Assembly: GCF_000294655.1 (NCBI RefSeq) | Contig: NZ_CAHP01000012.1 | Location: forward strand, 16,291-80,290 | DNA length: 64,000 bases | DNA from: Magnetospirillum molischianum DSM 120 | GTDB taxonomy: Bacteria; Pseudomonadota; Alphaproteobacteria; Rhodospirillales; Magnetospirillaceae | Direction of reading: 5' to 3' | In this document: piece by piece, positions 8,155-18,847 of the stretch | How positions within the stretch are numbered: the first letter of the stretch is position 1 | How the letters are laid out: each line of letters opens with the position of its first letter | Notes under the pieces: generated by a model | What the model saw: the letters and a program-made list of their open reading frames with translations, nothing else | What the model was told of the DNA's origin: nothing | Databases searched by the model: none | Translations under genes and position numbers: made by a program

Positions 8155-9104
8155 GACAGCCCCACCTTGCCCATTTCAAGGAACTTTTCACGCCGCCGCG
8201 CCCGCAGAACGCCGCCTTCGATGCCGGACAGATCGCCCAGCGCCTTTTCAAGAGCGTTGCCCAGGGTTTGGACGATCATCGGCACGTCGCGATGCGCGCC
8301 GCCCAGCGGCTCCGGCACCTCGGCATCGATCACGCCAAGCTTCAGAAGATCCTGAGCGGTCAGGCGCAATTGCTCGGCGGCGTCCTTGGCGTTTTCGCCC
8401 GATCGCCACAGGATCGAGGCACAGCCTTCCGGGCTGATGACCGAATAGACCGAATGCTCCAGCATCAGCACGGTGTTGGCGGTCGCCAGTGCGATCGCGC
8501 CGCCCGATCCGCCTTCACCGATGATGGTCGAGACGAACGGCACCCGCAGATTAAGACCGGCATCGATTGATCGGGCGATCGCTTCGGCCTGACCGCGTGC
8601 TTCGGCATCGACGCCCGGATAGGCACCGGCGGTATCGACCAACGTGACCACCGGAATCTGGAAGTGGTCGGCCAGTTCCATCAGGCGACGGGCCTTGCGG
8701 TATCCCTCGGGCTTCGCCATGCCGAAATTGTGGCGGATACGTCCGTCGGTATCGTGGCCTTTTTCATGGCCGATCACGACGACCGAGCGACCGCGGAAGC
8801 GTCCTAACCCGCCGACAATAGCCTGATCCTCGGCGAACAATCTGTCGCCAGCCAGAGGCGTGAAGTCCTCGATCAGGGCTTGAATGTAGGCAAGGGCGTG
8901 CGGACGCTGTGGGTGGCGAGCCACCTGCGTCTTCTGCCAGGGCGTGAGCTTGGCGTAGGTCGTCCGCAGCAGCTTATCGACCTTTGCCTGGAGCTTGCTT
9001 ACCTCCTCGGCGATGTTGACTTCACCGCTGTCGGAGAGGTGTCGCAGCTCCTCAATTTTGCCCTCGAGCTCGGCGACGGGCTTTTCGAATTCGAGAATAT
9101 GCAT
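8151..9104 (-). CDS. accA: Acetyl-CoA carboxylase carboxyltransferase subunit alpha
   Basis: AccA with AccD transfers carboxyl from carboxybiotin to acetyl-CoA, making malonyl-CoA for fatty acid synthesis. The 317-aa length is normal. Family landmarks are [66 protein letters not shown] and the oxyanion-forming [11 protein letters not shown]. The coiled-coil N-terminal helix is intact. It is the first gene of a four-gene operon whose members overlap by 4 to 23 bp. No clear ribosome binding site is visible before the ATG. Confidence 0.96.
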   Translation of the reverse strand: MHILEFEKPVAELEGKIEELRHLSDSGEVNIAEEVSKLQAKVDKLLRTTYAKLTPWQKTQVARHPQRPHALAYIQALIEDFTPLAGDRLFAEDQAIVGGLGRFRGRSVVVIGHEKGHDTDGRIRHNFGMAKPEGYRKARRLMELADHFQIPVVTLVDTAGAYPGVDAEARGQAEAIARSIDAGLNLRVPFVSTIIGEGGSGGAIALATANTVLMLEHSVYSVISPEGCASILWRSGENAKDAAEQLRLTAQDLLKLGVIDAEVPEPLGGAHRDVPMIVQTLGNALEKALGDLSGIEGGVLRARRREKFLEMGKVGLS

Positions 9105-9247
9105 GAAACGATGTCATACAAGCACCCGCGCTCGGGAGCAAGTGGCGTTGTTGCGAACAGAATTATTCGGCAGTGCACCATGAAGCGACGCTCTCCCGAC
9201 GTCCTTGGGTCTTGGCGCGCGCCGCCTTCCATGGCAACGACGGAAGA

Positions 9248-9688
9248 TCAGATTGGACCAAGCTTTAATCGGCGGAGTTCGATCTTGGGGCAGCGGTCCA
9301 TCACCACGGTCAGCCCTGCCTTCTCCGCCCGGATCGCCGCGTTGTCGTCACGCACGCCAAGCTGCATCCACAGCACTCGGGCGCCGATGGCGATGGCCTG
9401 ATCCGCGATTGCCCCCGCCGCCTCGGAGCGGCGAAAGACATCAACCATGTCAACCTCCCCTGGAATCGAGACGAGATCGGGATAGACCGGGATGGGGCCG
9501 AGCGCGCCTGTGGGCAAAGCGGGATTGACGGCGACGATGCGATAGCCCTGGCATTCGAGGAATGCCATCACCTCGTGACTGGGGCGGTTGGGATCGGCCG
9601 AGGCCCCCACCACCGCGATGGTGCGGACCGAACGCAGAATCGACCGGAGGGTTTCGTCGGAATAGATCAGTGGGGGCGGTTCGCTCAT
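9248..9688 (-). CDS. CoA-binding domain protein (YccU family)
   Basis: The 146-aa protein has a Rossmann-like CoA-binding fold: TIAVVGASADPNRPSHEVMAFLECQGYRIVAVNP, then ALWMQLG-like VLWMQLGVRDDNAA and VVMDRCPKIE near the C-terminus. Function in vivo is not established for this family. The ATG at 9688 is used; an in-frame TTG at 9694 would overlap the stop of the kinase gene upstream (TTGA) and cannot be excluded. It lies 2 bp after that kinase, so the two are probably cotranscribed. Confidence 0.85.
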   Translation of the reverse strand: MSEPPPLIYSDETLRSILRSVRTIAVVGASADPNRPSHEVMAFLECQGYRIVAVNPALPTGALGPIPVYPDLVSIPGEVDMVDVFRRSEAAGAIADQAIAIGARVLWMQLGVRDDNAAIRAEKAGLTVVMDRCPKIELRRLKLGPI

Positions 9689-9690
9689 CG

Positions 9691-12147
9691 TCAATTATCG
9701 TCTGTCGGAAGGGTAAAGGTGAAGGTACTTCCTTCGCCCGGAATCGACTCGATCCAGATCTGACCGCCATGATGTTCGACGATCTTGCGGCAGACGGCCA
9801 GCCCAATGCCGGTTCCCTCGAATTGCTCACGGGTGTGAAGACGTTGGAAAATACGGAAGATTCTGTCGAAATATTCCGGTTCGATCCCGATGCCATTATC
9901 GGCGATCGAGACTTTCCACATCTCGTTTTCAATCTGTCCCGTTACGTGGATCTGCGGCGAGCGGTCGGGGTTGCGGTATTTTAGCGCGTTACCGATCAGG
10001 TTCTGGAACAAGCGGGTCAATTGGACGGGATCGCCGCTGATCTGAGCCTCGGCCAGGATGGGATCGATTTCGATCTCCGCGCCGCTTTCCTCGATCCCGA
10101 CCGCCAGATTGCGGATCGCTTGGTCGGCCGCGTTTTTGATCTGCATGCGCTCCTGCGGCGCTCCCGCGCGCCCAATTCGTGAGAAATCGAGCAGATCGAG
10201 AATCAATCTGTCCATCCGCTGCGCCCCTTCCTTGGCGAAGGCGATGAACTGCCCCCCCTCCGCATCGAGATTGGGGGTATAGCGCCGCTCCAGCAGGCCA
10301 AGGAATCCCGACACCATTCGAAGCGGTTCGCGCAGATCATGACTGGCGACATAGGCGAATTGTTCCAGATCGGCGTTGGAGCGGGCCAGATCGCGAGTCC
10401 GCTCCTCCAACGCCTGCATAATCGCTTTCTCGTCCGTGATGTCCTCGACGATGGTGTAGATCGAATCGGGGCCGCCATCGGCCTTGATCCGCACGCCACG
10501 CAATCGTACCGCCACTGTTTGCCCATCGGGCCGATGCATCACCGTTTCAAACGGGCCATAGGTTCCGGTTGAGTCCAGATGTTCACGCCGTCTTCCTTCC
10601 TCGCCGGGGCCGGGCTGTGGCACGATTCCAGGCAGAATCGTTCCGATCAGTTCGGTCCGGCTCATTCCGCTCGTGTTGAGCAGGGCGACGTTGACGTCAA
10701 GAATATTGCCGTCGGGATCGGTTCGGCATTTGCCCAGCGGCGACAGGTCGAACATCGCTTGCAAAATCGCTTCGAACCTGCGGATTTCGGTCAGATCGGT
10801 ACTGGTCCCCGACATCCGCAGCGCCCGGCCCGAGAAATCGCGGAGGATATAGCCGCGCATCAGGGTCGGCAGATAATGGCCCTTGGCGTGGCGCAGCCGG
10901 ATCTCGATCTGCACGGTGGTTTGATCCGAGGTGAGAGACCGTGCCAGATCGGCTTCGACGCGGGGCAGGTCGTCCGGGTGGGTTCTGCTCCGCCATAAGC
11001 TGGGAGGTCCTCTCGTGCCCTGGGGGGCGTGGCCCAGCATTTCCCACCAGCGCGGCGAGACGTATATCTCGTCCAGCAACAGGTTCCAGTCCCACCAGCC
11101 GTCATTGGCCCCCCGCAGCACCATGTCCAGCCGCTCGGCATGGGAACGGATCTCGGTGTGGGCCGCTTCCAGCGAGGTGATCGCCGCCTCGCGTTCCGCC
11201 CAATTCCGCCGCACCGCCAGGGTCAGCAACAGCGACAAGACCGCGAATGCCGTAGAAACCAGCCCGATCCGCGTTCCTTCGGCCCTCCAGGGTTTCAGGT
11301 ATGTCTCGTCGGCGACTCCGACGCTGAAGAACAGAGGCTGTCCCGGTACCTTGCGGATAAAAGAGGTACGAGATAGCCCGTCCAGCCGCGATATGGCGCG
11401 CAGTGGCGCGGCTTCGGTTTCTGCTTCGATCAGGGCGCGGATCTCGTCCGAGACGGCGGAACTGATCGCCGCCCCCTCCATCGCCGCGACCGCTGGATGA
11501 CGGGCGATGAATTCCATTTGTCGGTTCACGAGCGAGATGTGCATGCCAGGATCGGGGTGGATGGCGGCAAACATCTCGGATAGATAGGCGGCAGGCAGTA
11601 CCGCCATCGCAACGCCCCCAAATCCACCGTCAGGCAGGTTGATCCGGTGGCCGATCAGCAATAGGCGTTGCTGATTGCTCTCGTCGCTCACCGGGCGCGA
11701 GACCACCAATCCGGCTTTCGGTTCGTCGCGCAAGCGGGCGAAGAATGCCATTTTATTAACCGACAGGCTCAGGGAGCCATTCGTGCCGAACGAGGACAGG
11801 ACGACCCTTCCCTCGGCATCGAGAAGGTTGATTTCCGTCAGTCCCGGAATTCGTGCTCTGTGGCGGTCGAGAAACGCGATCAATGTCGCTGGGTCGCCTG
11901 TCGTGGCCAATTCCCCGCCCCGGATCGCTTCATCGGCGATCGTCTGGAGTTCGAGGTCGATGCGCTGTAAGTAGTGGCTGAACTTATCGACGAGAATTCC
12001 GGATACCATCCGTGTCGATGCCTGTACCGTCTGGCGGCGGCCCCTGAGGTCGAGATCGATCGTCACGACCGCTAGCCCGACGACAATCAAATTTACCAGG
12101 ATCACGGCAGCGATCAGCCAGCGGGGACGTCGCAGGTGAAGAGACAT
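9691..12147 (-). CDS. Membrane sensor histidine kinase with periplasmic Cache-like and two PAS domains
   Basis: The 818-aa protein has a transmembrane helix at about residues 10-33, a periplasmic sensing region of about 230 residues resembling a Cache domain, and a second helix at about 280-300. Cytoplasmic parts are PAS 1 (GANDGWWDWNLLLDEIYVSPRWWEMLGH), PAS 2 (FDLSPLGKCRTDPDGNILDVN), a further PAS/PAC-like stretch (IYTIVEDITDEK), HisKA with the phospho-acceptor in ASHDLREPLRMV, and HATPase with NALKYRNPD, DNGIGIEPE and GTGIGLAVCRKIVEHHGG. There is no receiver domain and no response regulator next to it, so its partner is unknown. The start at 12147 puts the first helix close to the N-terminus; a longer frame begins at 12234. 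Confidence 0.88.
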   Translation of the reverse strand: MSLHLRRPRWLIAAVILVNLIVVGLAVVTIDLDLRGRRQTVQASTRMVSGILVDKFSHYLQRIDLELQTIADEAIRGGELATTGDPATLIAFLDRHRARIPGLTEINLLDAEGRVVLSSFGTNGSLSLSVNKMAFFARLRDEPKAGLVVSRPVSDESNQQRLLLIGHRINLPDGGFGGVAMAVLPAAYLSEMFAAIHPDPGMHISLVNRQMEFIARHPAVAAMEGAAISSAVSDEIRALIEAETEAAPLRAISRLDGLSRTSFIRKVPGQPLFFSVGVADETYLKPWRAEGTRIGLVSTAFAVLSLLLTLAVRRNWAEREAAITSLEAAHTEIRSHAERLDMVLRGANDGWWDWNLLLDEIYVSPRWWEMLGHAPQGTRGPPSLWRSRTHPDDLPRVEADLARSLTSDQTTVQIEIRLRHAKGHYLPTLMRGYILRDFSGRALRMSGTSTDLTEIRRFEAILQAMFDLSPLGKCRTDPDGNILDVNVALLNTSGMSRTELIGTILPGIVPQPGPGEEGRRREHLDSTGTYGPFETVMHRPDGQTVAVRLRGVRIKADGGPDSIYTIVEDITDEKAIMQALEERTRDLARSNADLEQFAYVASHDLREPLRMVSGFLGLLERRYTPNLDAEGGQFIAFAKEGAQRMDRLILDLLDFSRIGRAGAPQERMQIKNAADQAIRNLAVGIEESGAEIEIDPILAEAQISGDPVQLTRLFQNLIGNALKYRNPDRSPQIHVTGQIENEMWKVSIADNGIGIEPEYFDRIFRIFQRLHTREQFEGTGIGLAVCRKIVEHHGGQIWIESIPGEGSTFTFTLPTDDN

Positions 12148-12341
12148 CGCAGGCGGGAGCAAGTTTGGATCGCCCCTATTCAACCGAGAATAACCGATTA
12201 GAGCGAGAATATTCCTACCCTGATGTGCATGCAAGGGTGGCTTTCAGCGCCTTTGGCACGGCGGTGCGGCGCAATTTTGTCTTCCAGGCCGTCGTCGGTT
12301 CGCGGTATTGATTCGGGCTTGCAGTATGACCGGAGGACGAC

Positions 12342-12587
12342 GTGGGATCGGGTCGAACGATACTGGACGAGGCAAACGGGTTGGTCTGGCTGAAGCCCAG
12401 CGGATCACCGGTTTCCTGTGTGGAAAAGATAAAAGTCCTCAACGAGAATTATGCCGAGCTTAAGGCGCTGGCGCATGACGCGCTTGAAGATGCTCTGCTC
12501 ATGGGATGCAGCACCGATCAATTCCGCCAAATTCTTCACGATATGGTTGACGGCTTGACGAGTTCGATCACGGAAATCCCGGAGTAG
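12342..12587 (+). CDS. Small conserved-looking protein of unknown function
   Basis: The 81-aa product starts at a GTG with GGAGGA 5 bp upstream. It is soluble, with a helical C-terminal half (VLNENYAELKALAHDALEDALLMGCSTDQFRQILHDMVDGL) and a single cysteine pair region (SPVSCVEK, MGCST). I do not recognise a family. The strong ribosome binding site and normal codon use support a real gene. It lies between the divergent kinase gene and a convergent cyclic-nucleotide-binding protein. Confidence 0.65.
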   Translation: MGSGRTILDEANGLVWLKPSGSPVSCVEKIKVLNENYAELKALAHDALEDALLMGCSTDQFRQILHDMVDGLTSSITEIPE

Positions 12588-12601
12588 GAAGCGGTCTGGT
12601 C

Positions 12602-13003
12602 TTACCCCTTGCCGCTGTTTTCAAGCAGTGCGGCGCGGGCGTCTGCCAGTTCGTGCCCCATCGATCGCATCGTCGCAAGCATCGACAGGATCAGGGTTGA
12701 TAGTCCTTCGGGGGCTTGGTCCATCATCGCCCGGATCGCCTGCTTCGGCAGGATCAGACAGACAACATCGTCGTCGGCCACGGCTCCCGCCATGCGCGGG
12801 GACTCGTCCATCATCGACAACTCGCCGAACACTTGGAACGGGCGAACCATGCCGATGGTGACCCGTCGTCCGGCGACGGTCTTGAATATCCGCACGGTAC
12901 CCTGGTGAAGAAGATAGGCTTCGTTGCCGGCTTCACCCTCGCGGAAGATTATCGTTCCCCGTGGAAAGCTCCGCCGTTCAGCTCCGCCGCTATTTCCCGT
13001 CAT
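12602..13003 (-). CDS. Cyclic nucleotide-binding domain protein without DNA-binding domain
   Basis: The 133-aa protein is a single Crp-like cNMP-binding domain: GTIIFREGEAGNEAYLLHQGTVRIFK, then FGELSMMDESPRMAGAVADDD, which corresponds to the phosphate-binding cassette (GELSMMDESPRMA), followed by a helical C-terminus. No helix-turn-helix follows, so it is not a Crp/Fnr regulator; it probably acts by protein contact. Whether it binds cAMP, cGMP or nothing cannot be told, although the PBC Glu and Arg are present. Confidence 0.85.
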   Translation of the reverse strand: MTGNSGGAERRSFPRGTIIFREGEAGNEAYLLHQGTVRIFKTVAGRRVTIGMVRPFQVFGELSMMDESPRMAGAVADDDVVCLILPKQAIRAMMDQAPEGLSTLILSMLATMRSMGHELADARAALLENSGKG

Positions 13004-13191
13004 AATTCACCACCATCTCCGGCCCAGTCGTTGTCTGTATCGACCATAACACGGCCTCGGATTGGCCGAACCTGCGATTCGGCCTTGACGGCTGGCCCTG
13101 ACCACCGTAAAAACGCGGCTTCCTCCGGCACAGCCTGATCGATTACGGTCGGGCGTGGGCCGGCGCCCGTATTCTAGCGAGGATTTTCGAC

Positions 13192-13491
13192 ATGGCACGT
13201 CGCTGCGCCATCACCGGCAAGGGCGTTCTGACCGGCAACAACGTCAGCCACGCCAACAACAAGTCCCGGCGGCGGTTCCTGCCCAATCTCCAGGAAGTGT
13301 CGCTCTTGTCCGACGCCCTGAACCAGACTGTTCGTCTGCGTCTGTGCACCAACGGTCTGAAGACCGTCGAGCATAACGGCGGTATCGACTCCTATCTGCT
13401 GTCGGTGACCGATTCCAAGTTGCCCGAGGCCGCGCGTCGCCTGAAGCGTCGCATTCAGCGCGCCCTGGCCAGCAAGCCGGTTGCCGCCTAA
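13192..13491 (+). CDS. rpmB: 50S ribosomal protein L28
   Basis: The 99-aa product starts [29 protein letters not shown], characteristic of bacterial L28, and has the alphaproteobacterial length with an added C-terminal helix. GCGAGGA lies upstream of the ATG. The gene stands alone (no rpmG next to it) and is followed 31 bp later by a strong intrinsic terminator. Confidence 0.97.
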   Translation: MARRCAITGKGVLTGNNVSHANNKSRRRFLPNLQEVSLLSDALNQTVRLRLCTNGLKTVEHNGGIDSYLLSVTDSKLPEAARRLKRRIQRALASKPVAA

Positions 13492-13522
13492 CCGGATTTC
13501 GTATCCGCGAAGGTTTTAAAGA

Positions 13523-13548
13523 GGGCCCGCTTAGGCGGGCCCTTTTTT
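13523..13548 (+). terminator. Intrinsic terminator of rpmB
   Basis: Stem GGGCCCGC (13523-13530) pairs with GCGGGCCC (13535-13542) around a TTAG loop and is followed by TTTTTT. Confidence 0.95.
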
Positions 13549-13568
13549 CGCGTGTCTGAACGCAGAGA

Positions 13569-13604
13569 AGAACCGGCCTCTGGCTACCACCAGAGGCCGG
13601 TTCT
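13569..13604. terminator. Long perfect hairpin at the mlaF end
   Basis: A 15-bp perfect stem AGAACCGGCCTCTGG/CCAGAGGCCGGTTCT (13569-13583 with 13590-13604) encloses a 6-nt loop. It lies 20 bp past the mlaF stop and in the convergent interval with rpmB. There is no T-run on either side, so factor-assisted termination or transcript end protection is more likely than simple intrinsic termination. Confidence 0.65.
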
Positions 13605-13624
13605 GTTTGAATGGACGGAATCGC

Positions 13625-14401
13625 TTAGGCTCGCAATTCCATCTGAATCGGCCCTTTTTCGCGGCCGTGGATGAATTGATCGACAAAGGGATTGCCCGAG
13701 GTCTCGATACCCTGAGCCGGGCCGACCCAGATCAATTGCCCCTTATAGAGCATGGCGATACGGTCGGCGATCTTGCGGGCGCTGGCCATGTCGTGGGTAA
13801 TCGACAGCGCGGTCGCTCCCATGTCCTTGACGCATTTGACGATCAGGCTGTTGATGACATCGGCCATGATCGGGTCCAGCCCGGTGGTTGGTTCGTCGAA
13901 AAAGATAATTTCGGGGCTGGTGGCGATAGCGCGGGCGAGGGCGACGCGCTTCTGCATGCCGCCCGACAGTTCTGACGGGAACAGCGTGCCCGATGCTGCC
14001 GACAGCCCGACCTGGGCCAGTTTTTCAAAGGCGATATCGCGGGCCTTGGCGCGGGCCATCCGCTGGCCCTGAATCAGGCCGAACGCAACATTTTCCCACA
14101 CCTTAAGTGAGTCGAACAGAGCGCCGCCCTGGAACAGCATTCCGAACTTGCGCATCACCTGTTCACGCTCGCGGGCGGGAATGCCGACGACTTCCTCGCC
14201 GTCGATCCGAATCGAGCCGCGCTCGGGCCGCAGCAGCCCAAGGATGCATTTCAGCATCACCGACTTTCCGGTGCCGGACCCGCCGATCACCACCACGGAT
14301 TCACCTCGGGCGATCGACAAATCGATGCCGTCCAGTACGACCTTGGGGCCGAACGATTTGTGGACGTCTTTCAGAACGATCTTGGGCGGAACAGCGGTCA
14401 C
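13625..14401 (-). CDS. mlaF: ABC transporter ATP-binding protein, MlaF-like
   Basis: This is the ATPase of an MCE-type phospholipid transporter (Mla family) that moves lipid between inner and outer membrane. About 258 aa, with Walker A VIGGSGTGKSVMLK, signature LSGGMQKRVALARA and Walker B IIFFDEPTTGLDP, plus the D- and H-loops (SITHDMASA). The GTG at 14401 has GAGG 9 bp upstream and overlaps none of mlaE; an in-frame TTG at 14422 would overlap mlaE by 11 bp. It closes the dnaB-alr-mlaE-mlaF run. The MlaD-like subunits are encoded 4 kb away on the other strand; mlaB and mlaC are not seen. Confidence 0.88.
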   Translation of the reverse strand: MTAVPPKIVLKDVHKSFGPKVVLDGIDLSIARGESVVVIGGSGTGKSVMLKCILGLLRPERGSIRIDGEEVVGIPAREREQVMRKFGMLFQGGALFDSLKVWENVAFGLIQGQRMARAKARDIAFEKLAQVGLSAASGTLFPSELSGGMQKRVALARAIATSPEIIFFDEPTTGLDPIMADVINSLIVKCVKDMGATALSITHDMASARKIADRIAMLYKGQLIWVGPAQGIETSGNPFVDQFIHGREKGPIQMELRA

Positions 14402-14411
14402 TGGTAACGCC

Positions 14412-15188
14412 TCACTTGCCAAAGAACAGGGCGGTGATCAGGTAATTGAACACCAAGATCATGATGGCCGCCGACACGACGGCGTTGGTGGTGGCGGTGC
14501 CGACGCCCTGGGCTCCACCTCTGGAGTAATAGCCGTTGTAACAGCCGAGCAGGGTTATCATGAACCCGAACACGGCCGCCTTGGTCAGGCCGGATATCAC
14601 GTCGAGCGGTTCAAGATATTCCCAGGTGCGCGAGATATAGGTGGCCGAGTTGAACCCCAACTTATAGACGCCGACGATGTAGCCGCCGAAGACACCGATA
14701 ATGTCGGCGATCAGCACCAGCAGCGGCATCATCAGGGTGCCGGCCAGCAAGCGCGGAGCCACTAGATATTTGAATGGATCGGTCGAAAGGGTGGTCAGGG
14801 CGTCGATCTGCTCGGTCACCCGCATCGTGCCGATTTCGGCCGCCATCGAGGCGCCGATTCGTCCCGCCACCATCAGCCCGGCCAAAACCGGAGCCAGCTC
14901 GCGGGTTACCGACAGCACCACCACCGTTGCCACCGCGCCTTCGGCCGAGAAGCGGGCGAAGCCGGAATAGCTTTGCAGCGCCAGCACCATGCCGGTGAAA
15001 ATCGCGGTCAACCCCACCACGGGGAGCGAGTAATACCCGATCTCCACCATCTGGCGCAGCAGCAGGCGCGGATAAAAGGGTGGCCGGACCGTATGCGACA
15101 CCGCAAGGGCGGTGAACGCGGAAACCCGGCCGATCTGGGACAGAAACGCGATGAAGACACGGCCGATGGCGGCAAGCACGTTGGTCAC
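14412..15188 (-). CDS. mlaE: ABC transporter permease, MlaE-like
   Basis: The 258-aa polytopic membrane protein belongs to the MlaE permease family. Landmarks are QMVEIGYYSLPVVGLTAIFTGMVLALQ, LAPVLAGLMVAGRIGASMAAEIGTMRVTEQIDAL and the C-terminal GGAQGVGTATTNAVVSA. It forms the membrane pore of the lipid transporter with MlaF and an MlaD ring. The GTG start overlaps the alr stop as GTGA, indicating translational coupling. Confidence 0.9.
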   Translation of the reverse strand: MTNVLAAIGRVFIAFLSQIGRVSAFTALAVSHTVRPPFYPRLLLRQMVEIGYYSLPVVGLTAIFTGMVLALQSYSGFARFSAEGAVATVVVLSVTRELAPVLAGLMVAGRIGASMAAEIGTMRVTEQIDALTTLSTDPFKYLVAPRLLAGTLMMPLLVLIADIIGVFGGYIVGVYKLGFNSATYISRTWEYLEPLDVISGLTKAAVFGFMITLLGCYNGYYSRGGAQGVGTATTNAVVSAAIMILVFNYLITALFFGK

Positions 15189-16303
15189 GTCTGCGCCTCC
15201 TCGGCACCGGTTAACCAGCGGCGATGATGGCGTCGTCCCAATGCGGTAAGAATTTCGTAGCCGATGGTGCCAGCATCGGCGGCGGCGTCATCGACGGTGA
15301 AGTCGGGATCGATCAGGTCGATCAGCGCGCCAGGGTGCGCCTGTGAGGGCGGCACGGCACTGACGTCGAAGCAGGCTAAATCCATCGACACCCGTCCGAC
15401 CAGCGGCACTTTCACCCCTCCGATCATGCCATGACCGCGATTGCCCAGCGAGCGGAACCAGCCATCAGCATATCCAACCGCCACGGTTGCGATCCGTCCC
15501 GGTCCAGTGACGCGATAGGTGGCACCATAGCCAACGCTCCGGGGGCTGTCAACGTCACGAACCTGAAGGATTTTTCCTTGTAGACGAACGACTTGGGCCA
15601 TCGGATTGGGGCGGTCGGGGGTTGGGTTGATGCCATAGAGCGCGGCACCCGGCCGGACGAGATCGAAATGATAGTTCCGTCCCAGGAAGCACCCGCTTGA
15701 CGCCGAGAGGCTGAGTGGCATCGCGGGCAGTCGGGCTGCCAGCCGAGTGAACAGCATATGCTGTTCCTCATTCATCGGGTTGTTGCGTTCGTCGGCGCAG
15801 GCCAGATGCGACAGCGCCAGAATCGGGCGGACACCAGCGAGAACGCTGGGGCGGGCGGCCAGCCGGTCCAGTTCGGCTTCGTCCAATCCCAGCCGGTTCA
15901 TCCCGGTGTCGATATGGATCGCCGCTGCCGGAGCGCCGCTACCTGCTTTGGCAAAATTCGCCCAAGCGGTGATTTGCCCCAGGCTGTTCAGCACCGGCAC
16001 CAGACTGTGAGCGGCGAACTCGGCCTCGGTGCCGGGGAATGGCCCGTTCAGCACCAGAATCACCGCGGCGGGAACAACCGAACGCAGGGCGATACCCTCG
16101 TCCAACGTGGCGACGACAAAGGTTTTGCAGCCTGCGGCGGCGAGTGCCGGGGCGATATGCTCGGCCCCCAGGCCATAGGAATCGGCCTTGACCACGGCGG
16201 CAGCCTCGGCCGGTGTCACGCCCTGGGAAATCAACCGCCAATTGGCGACGATCGCCGCGACGTCGATGGTCAACAGACTTCCGGCGTGGGAAGGATCGGT
16301 CAT
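15185..16303 (-). CDS. alr: Alanine racemase
   Basis: Alr interconverts L- and D-alanine with pyridoxal phosphate, supplying D-Ala for peptidoglycan. The 372-aa product has the PLP lysine in AAVVKADSYGLGAEH (K39) and the second catalytic residue in SVGYGATYRV (Tyr). HIDTGMNRLGL and VGRVSMDLACFDV are also conserved. It starts 11 bp after dnaB, so the two are likely cotranscribed, a common arrangement. Confidence 0.95.
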   Translation of the reverse strand: MTDPSHAGSLLTIDVAAIVANWRLISQGVTPAEAAAVVKADSYGLGAEHIAPALAAAGCKTFVVATLDEGIALRSVVPAAVILVLNGPFPGTEAEFAAHSLVPVLNSLGQITAWANFAKAGSGAPAAAIHIDTGMNRLGLDEAELDRLAARPSVLAGVRPILALSHLACADERNNPMNEEQHMLFTRLAARLPAMPLSLSASSGCFLGRNYHFDLVRPGAALYGINPTPDRPNPMAQVVRLQGKILQVRDVDSPRSVGYGATYRVTGPGRIATVAVGYADGWFRSLGNRGHGMIGGVKVPLVGRVSMDLACFDVSAVPPSQAHPGALIDLIDPDFTVDDAAADAGTIGYEILTALGRRHHRRWLTGAEEAQT

Positions 16304-16313
16304 GGCTTCCCTC

Positions 16314-17831
<1,518 letters not shown>

Positions 17832-17937
17832 GGTCAGCCGACTCTAGCCCGGATTTTCCGGCCTGTCACCCCACTGGACGGGGCGGGGGGCTTTTGCCTA
17901 TAGTCCCACCGCAAAGTAAGATGGATCGAGGACGAGG

Positions 17938-18297
17938 ATGGCGACCTTCGGCACGCTGATGTTCACCTGGGTCAAAGGCAAGCTGGTTGGGATGGACCCC
18001 GATGGTAACCGCTATTATACCGAGCGGTCGCAATCGCGTCCCCGTCAGCGCCGTTGGGTGATCTATAAAGGAAAATCCGAGGCGTCGCGCGTGCCGGCGG
18101 AATGGCACGCCTGGTTGCATCATACCTCCCCAGCTCCGCTGAATGCGGTCGGGCGTAAGCCGTGGCAGAAATCGCACCAGCCCAACCTCACTGGTTCGGC
18201 TCAGGCCTATCTGCCGCCGGGGCACGATCTGGCCGGTGGTCGGCGTGACCGCGCGACGGGCGATTACGAACCCTGGGTGCCCGATTCCTCTAAATGA
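17938..18297 (+). CDS. NADH:ubiquinone oxidoreductase 17.2-kDa subunit (NDUFA12 family)
   Basis: The 119-aa protein is the bacterial homologue of the complex I accessory subunit NDUFA12. It shows KGKLVGMDPDGNRYYTER, RRWVIYKGKSEASRVPAEWHAWLHHT, and the C-terminal AYLPPGHDLAGGRRDRATGDYEPWVP. Among bacteria this subunit is characteristic of alphaproteobacteria, where it is encoded apart from the nuo operon. MCE genes follow at 47 bp, an arrangement common in the class. Confidence 0.92.
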   Translation: MATFGTLMFTWVKGKLVGMDPDGNRYYTERSQSRPRQRRWVIYKGKSEASRVPAEWHAWLHHTSPAPLNAVGRKPWQKSHQPNLTGSAQAYLPPGHDLAGGRRDRATGDYEPWVPDSSK

Positions 18298-18343
18298 GGG
18301 TAAGGGGGGCGGGGTGTTGGGGATTTTGTAGAAGGGAGGGGGG

Positions 18344-18835
18344 ATGGTCAGCCGCTCTGATCGCGATGCCGTCATCGGCGGCGGTGTCCTGATTATCGGG
18401 GCGCTGTCGATGATGCTGGTCTTTTTCGTGGGCGATCAAGCCAGGAAGGACGAGAACAGCTTTTCTGTCACCGCCCGGTTCAATCGCGCTGACGGGATCG
18501 TCGTGGGCAGCCCGGTTCGGCTGTCCGGGGCTCCCATCGGCTTTGTCGCGGCCCAGGCTTTGGACGACAAGTACCGGGCACTGCTGACTCTCAACTTGCG
18601 GGGCGGTGTTCACCTTCCTGCCGACAGCACCGCGCTGATCCATACCGATGGATTGTTGGGCGCGAAATATATCGAGTTGCGGCCCGGCGGCGACGATGCG
18701 TTGCTGAAGCCCGGCCAGGAAATCGAATATACCCAGGACGCGGTGGTGATCGAGGATCTGCTCGATATGATCATTCAGCAGGCGCGGGCCAAGCGCGGCT
18801 ATCTCGACAAACCGCTGCCGACGACGAGCAACTGA
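18344..18835 (+). CDS. MlaD-like MCE-domain protein (first of two)
   Basis: The 163-aa protein has a cytoplasmic stub, one transmembrane helix (about residues 9-31) and a single MCE domain (about 39-128): FSVTARFNRADGIVVGSPVRLSGAPIGFV ... HTDGLLGAKYIELRPGG. Such proteins form hexameric rings that guide phospholipid across the periplasm with an MlaFE ABC core. A very strong GGAGGGGGG precedes the ATG. A second MCE gene follows at 12 bp. The ABC core is probably the mlaFE pair at 13625-15188, on the other strand. Confidence 0.85.
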   Translation: MVSRSDRDAVIGGGVLIIGALSMMLVFFVGDQARKDENSFSVTARFNRADGIVVGSPVRLSGAPIGFVAAQALDDKYRALLTLNLRGGVHLPADSTALIHTDGLLGAKYIELRPGGDDALLKPGQEIEYTQDAVVIEDLLDMIIQQARAKRGYLDKPLPTTSN

Positions 18836-18847
18836 AACGGGTGACCC

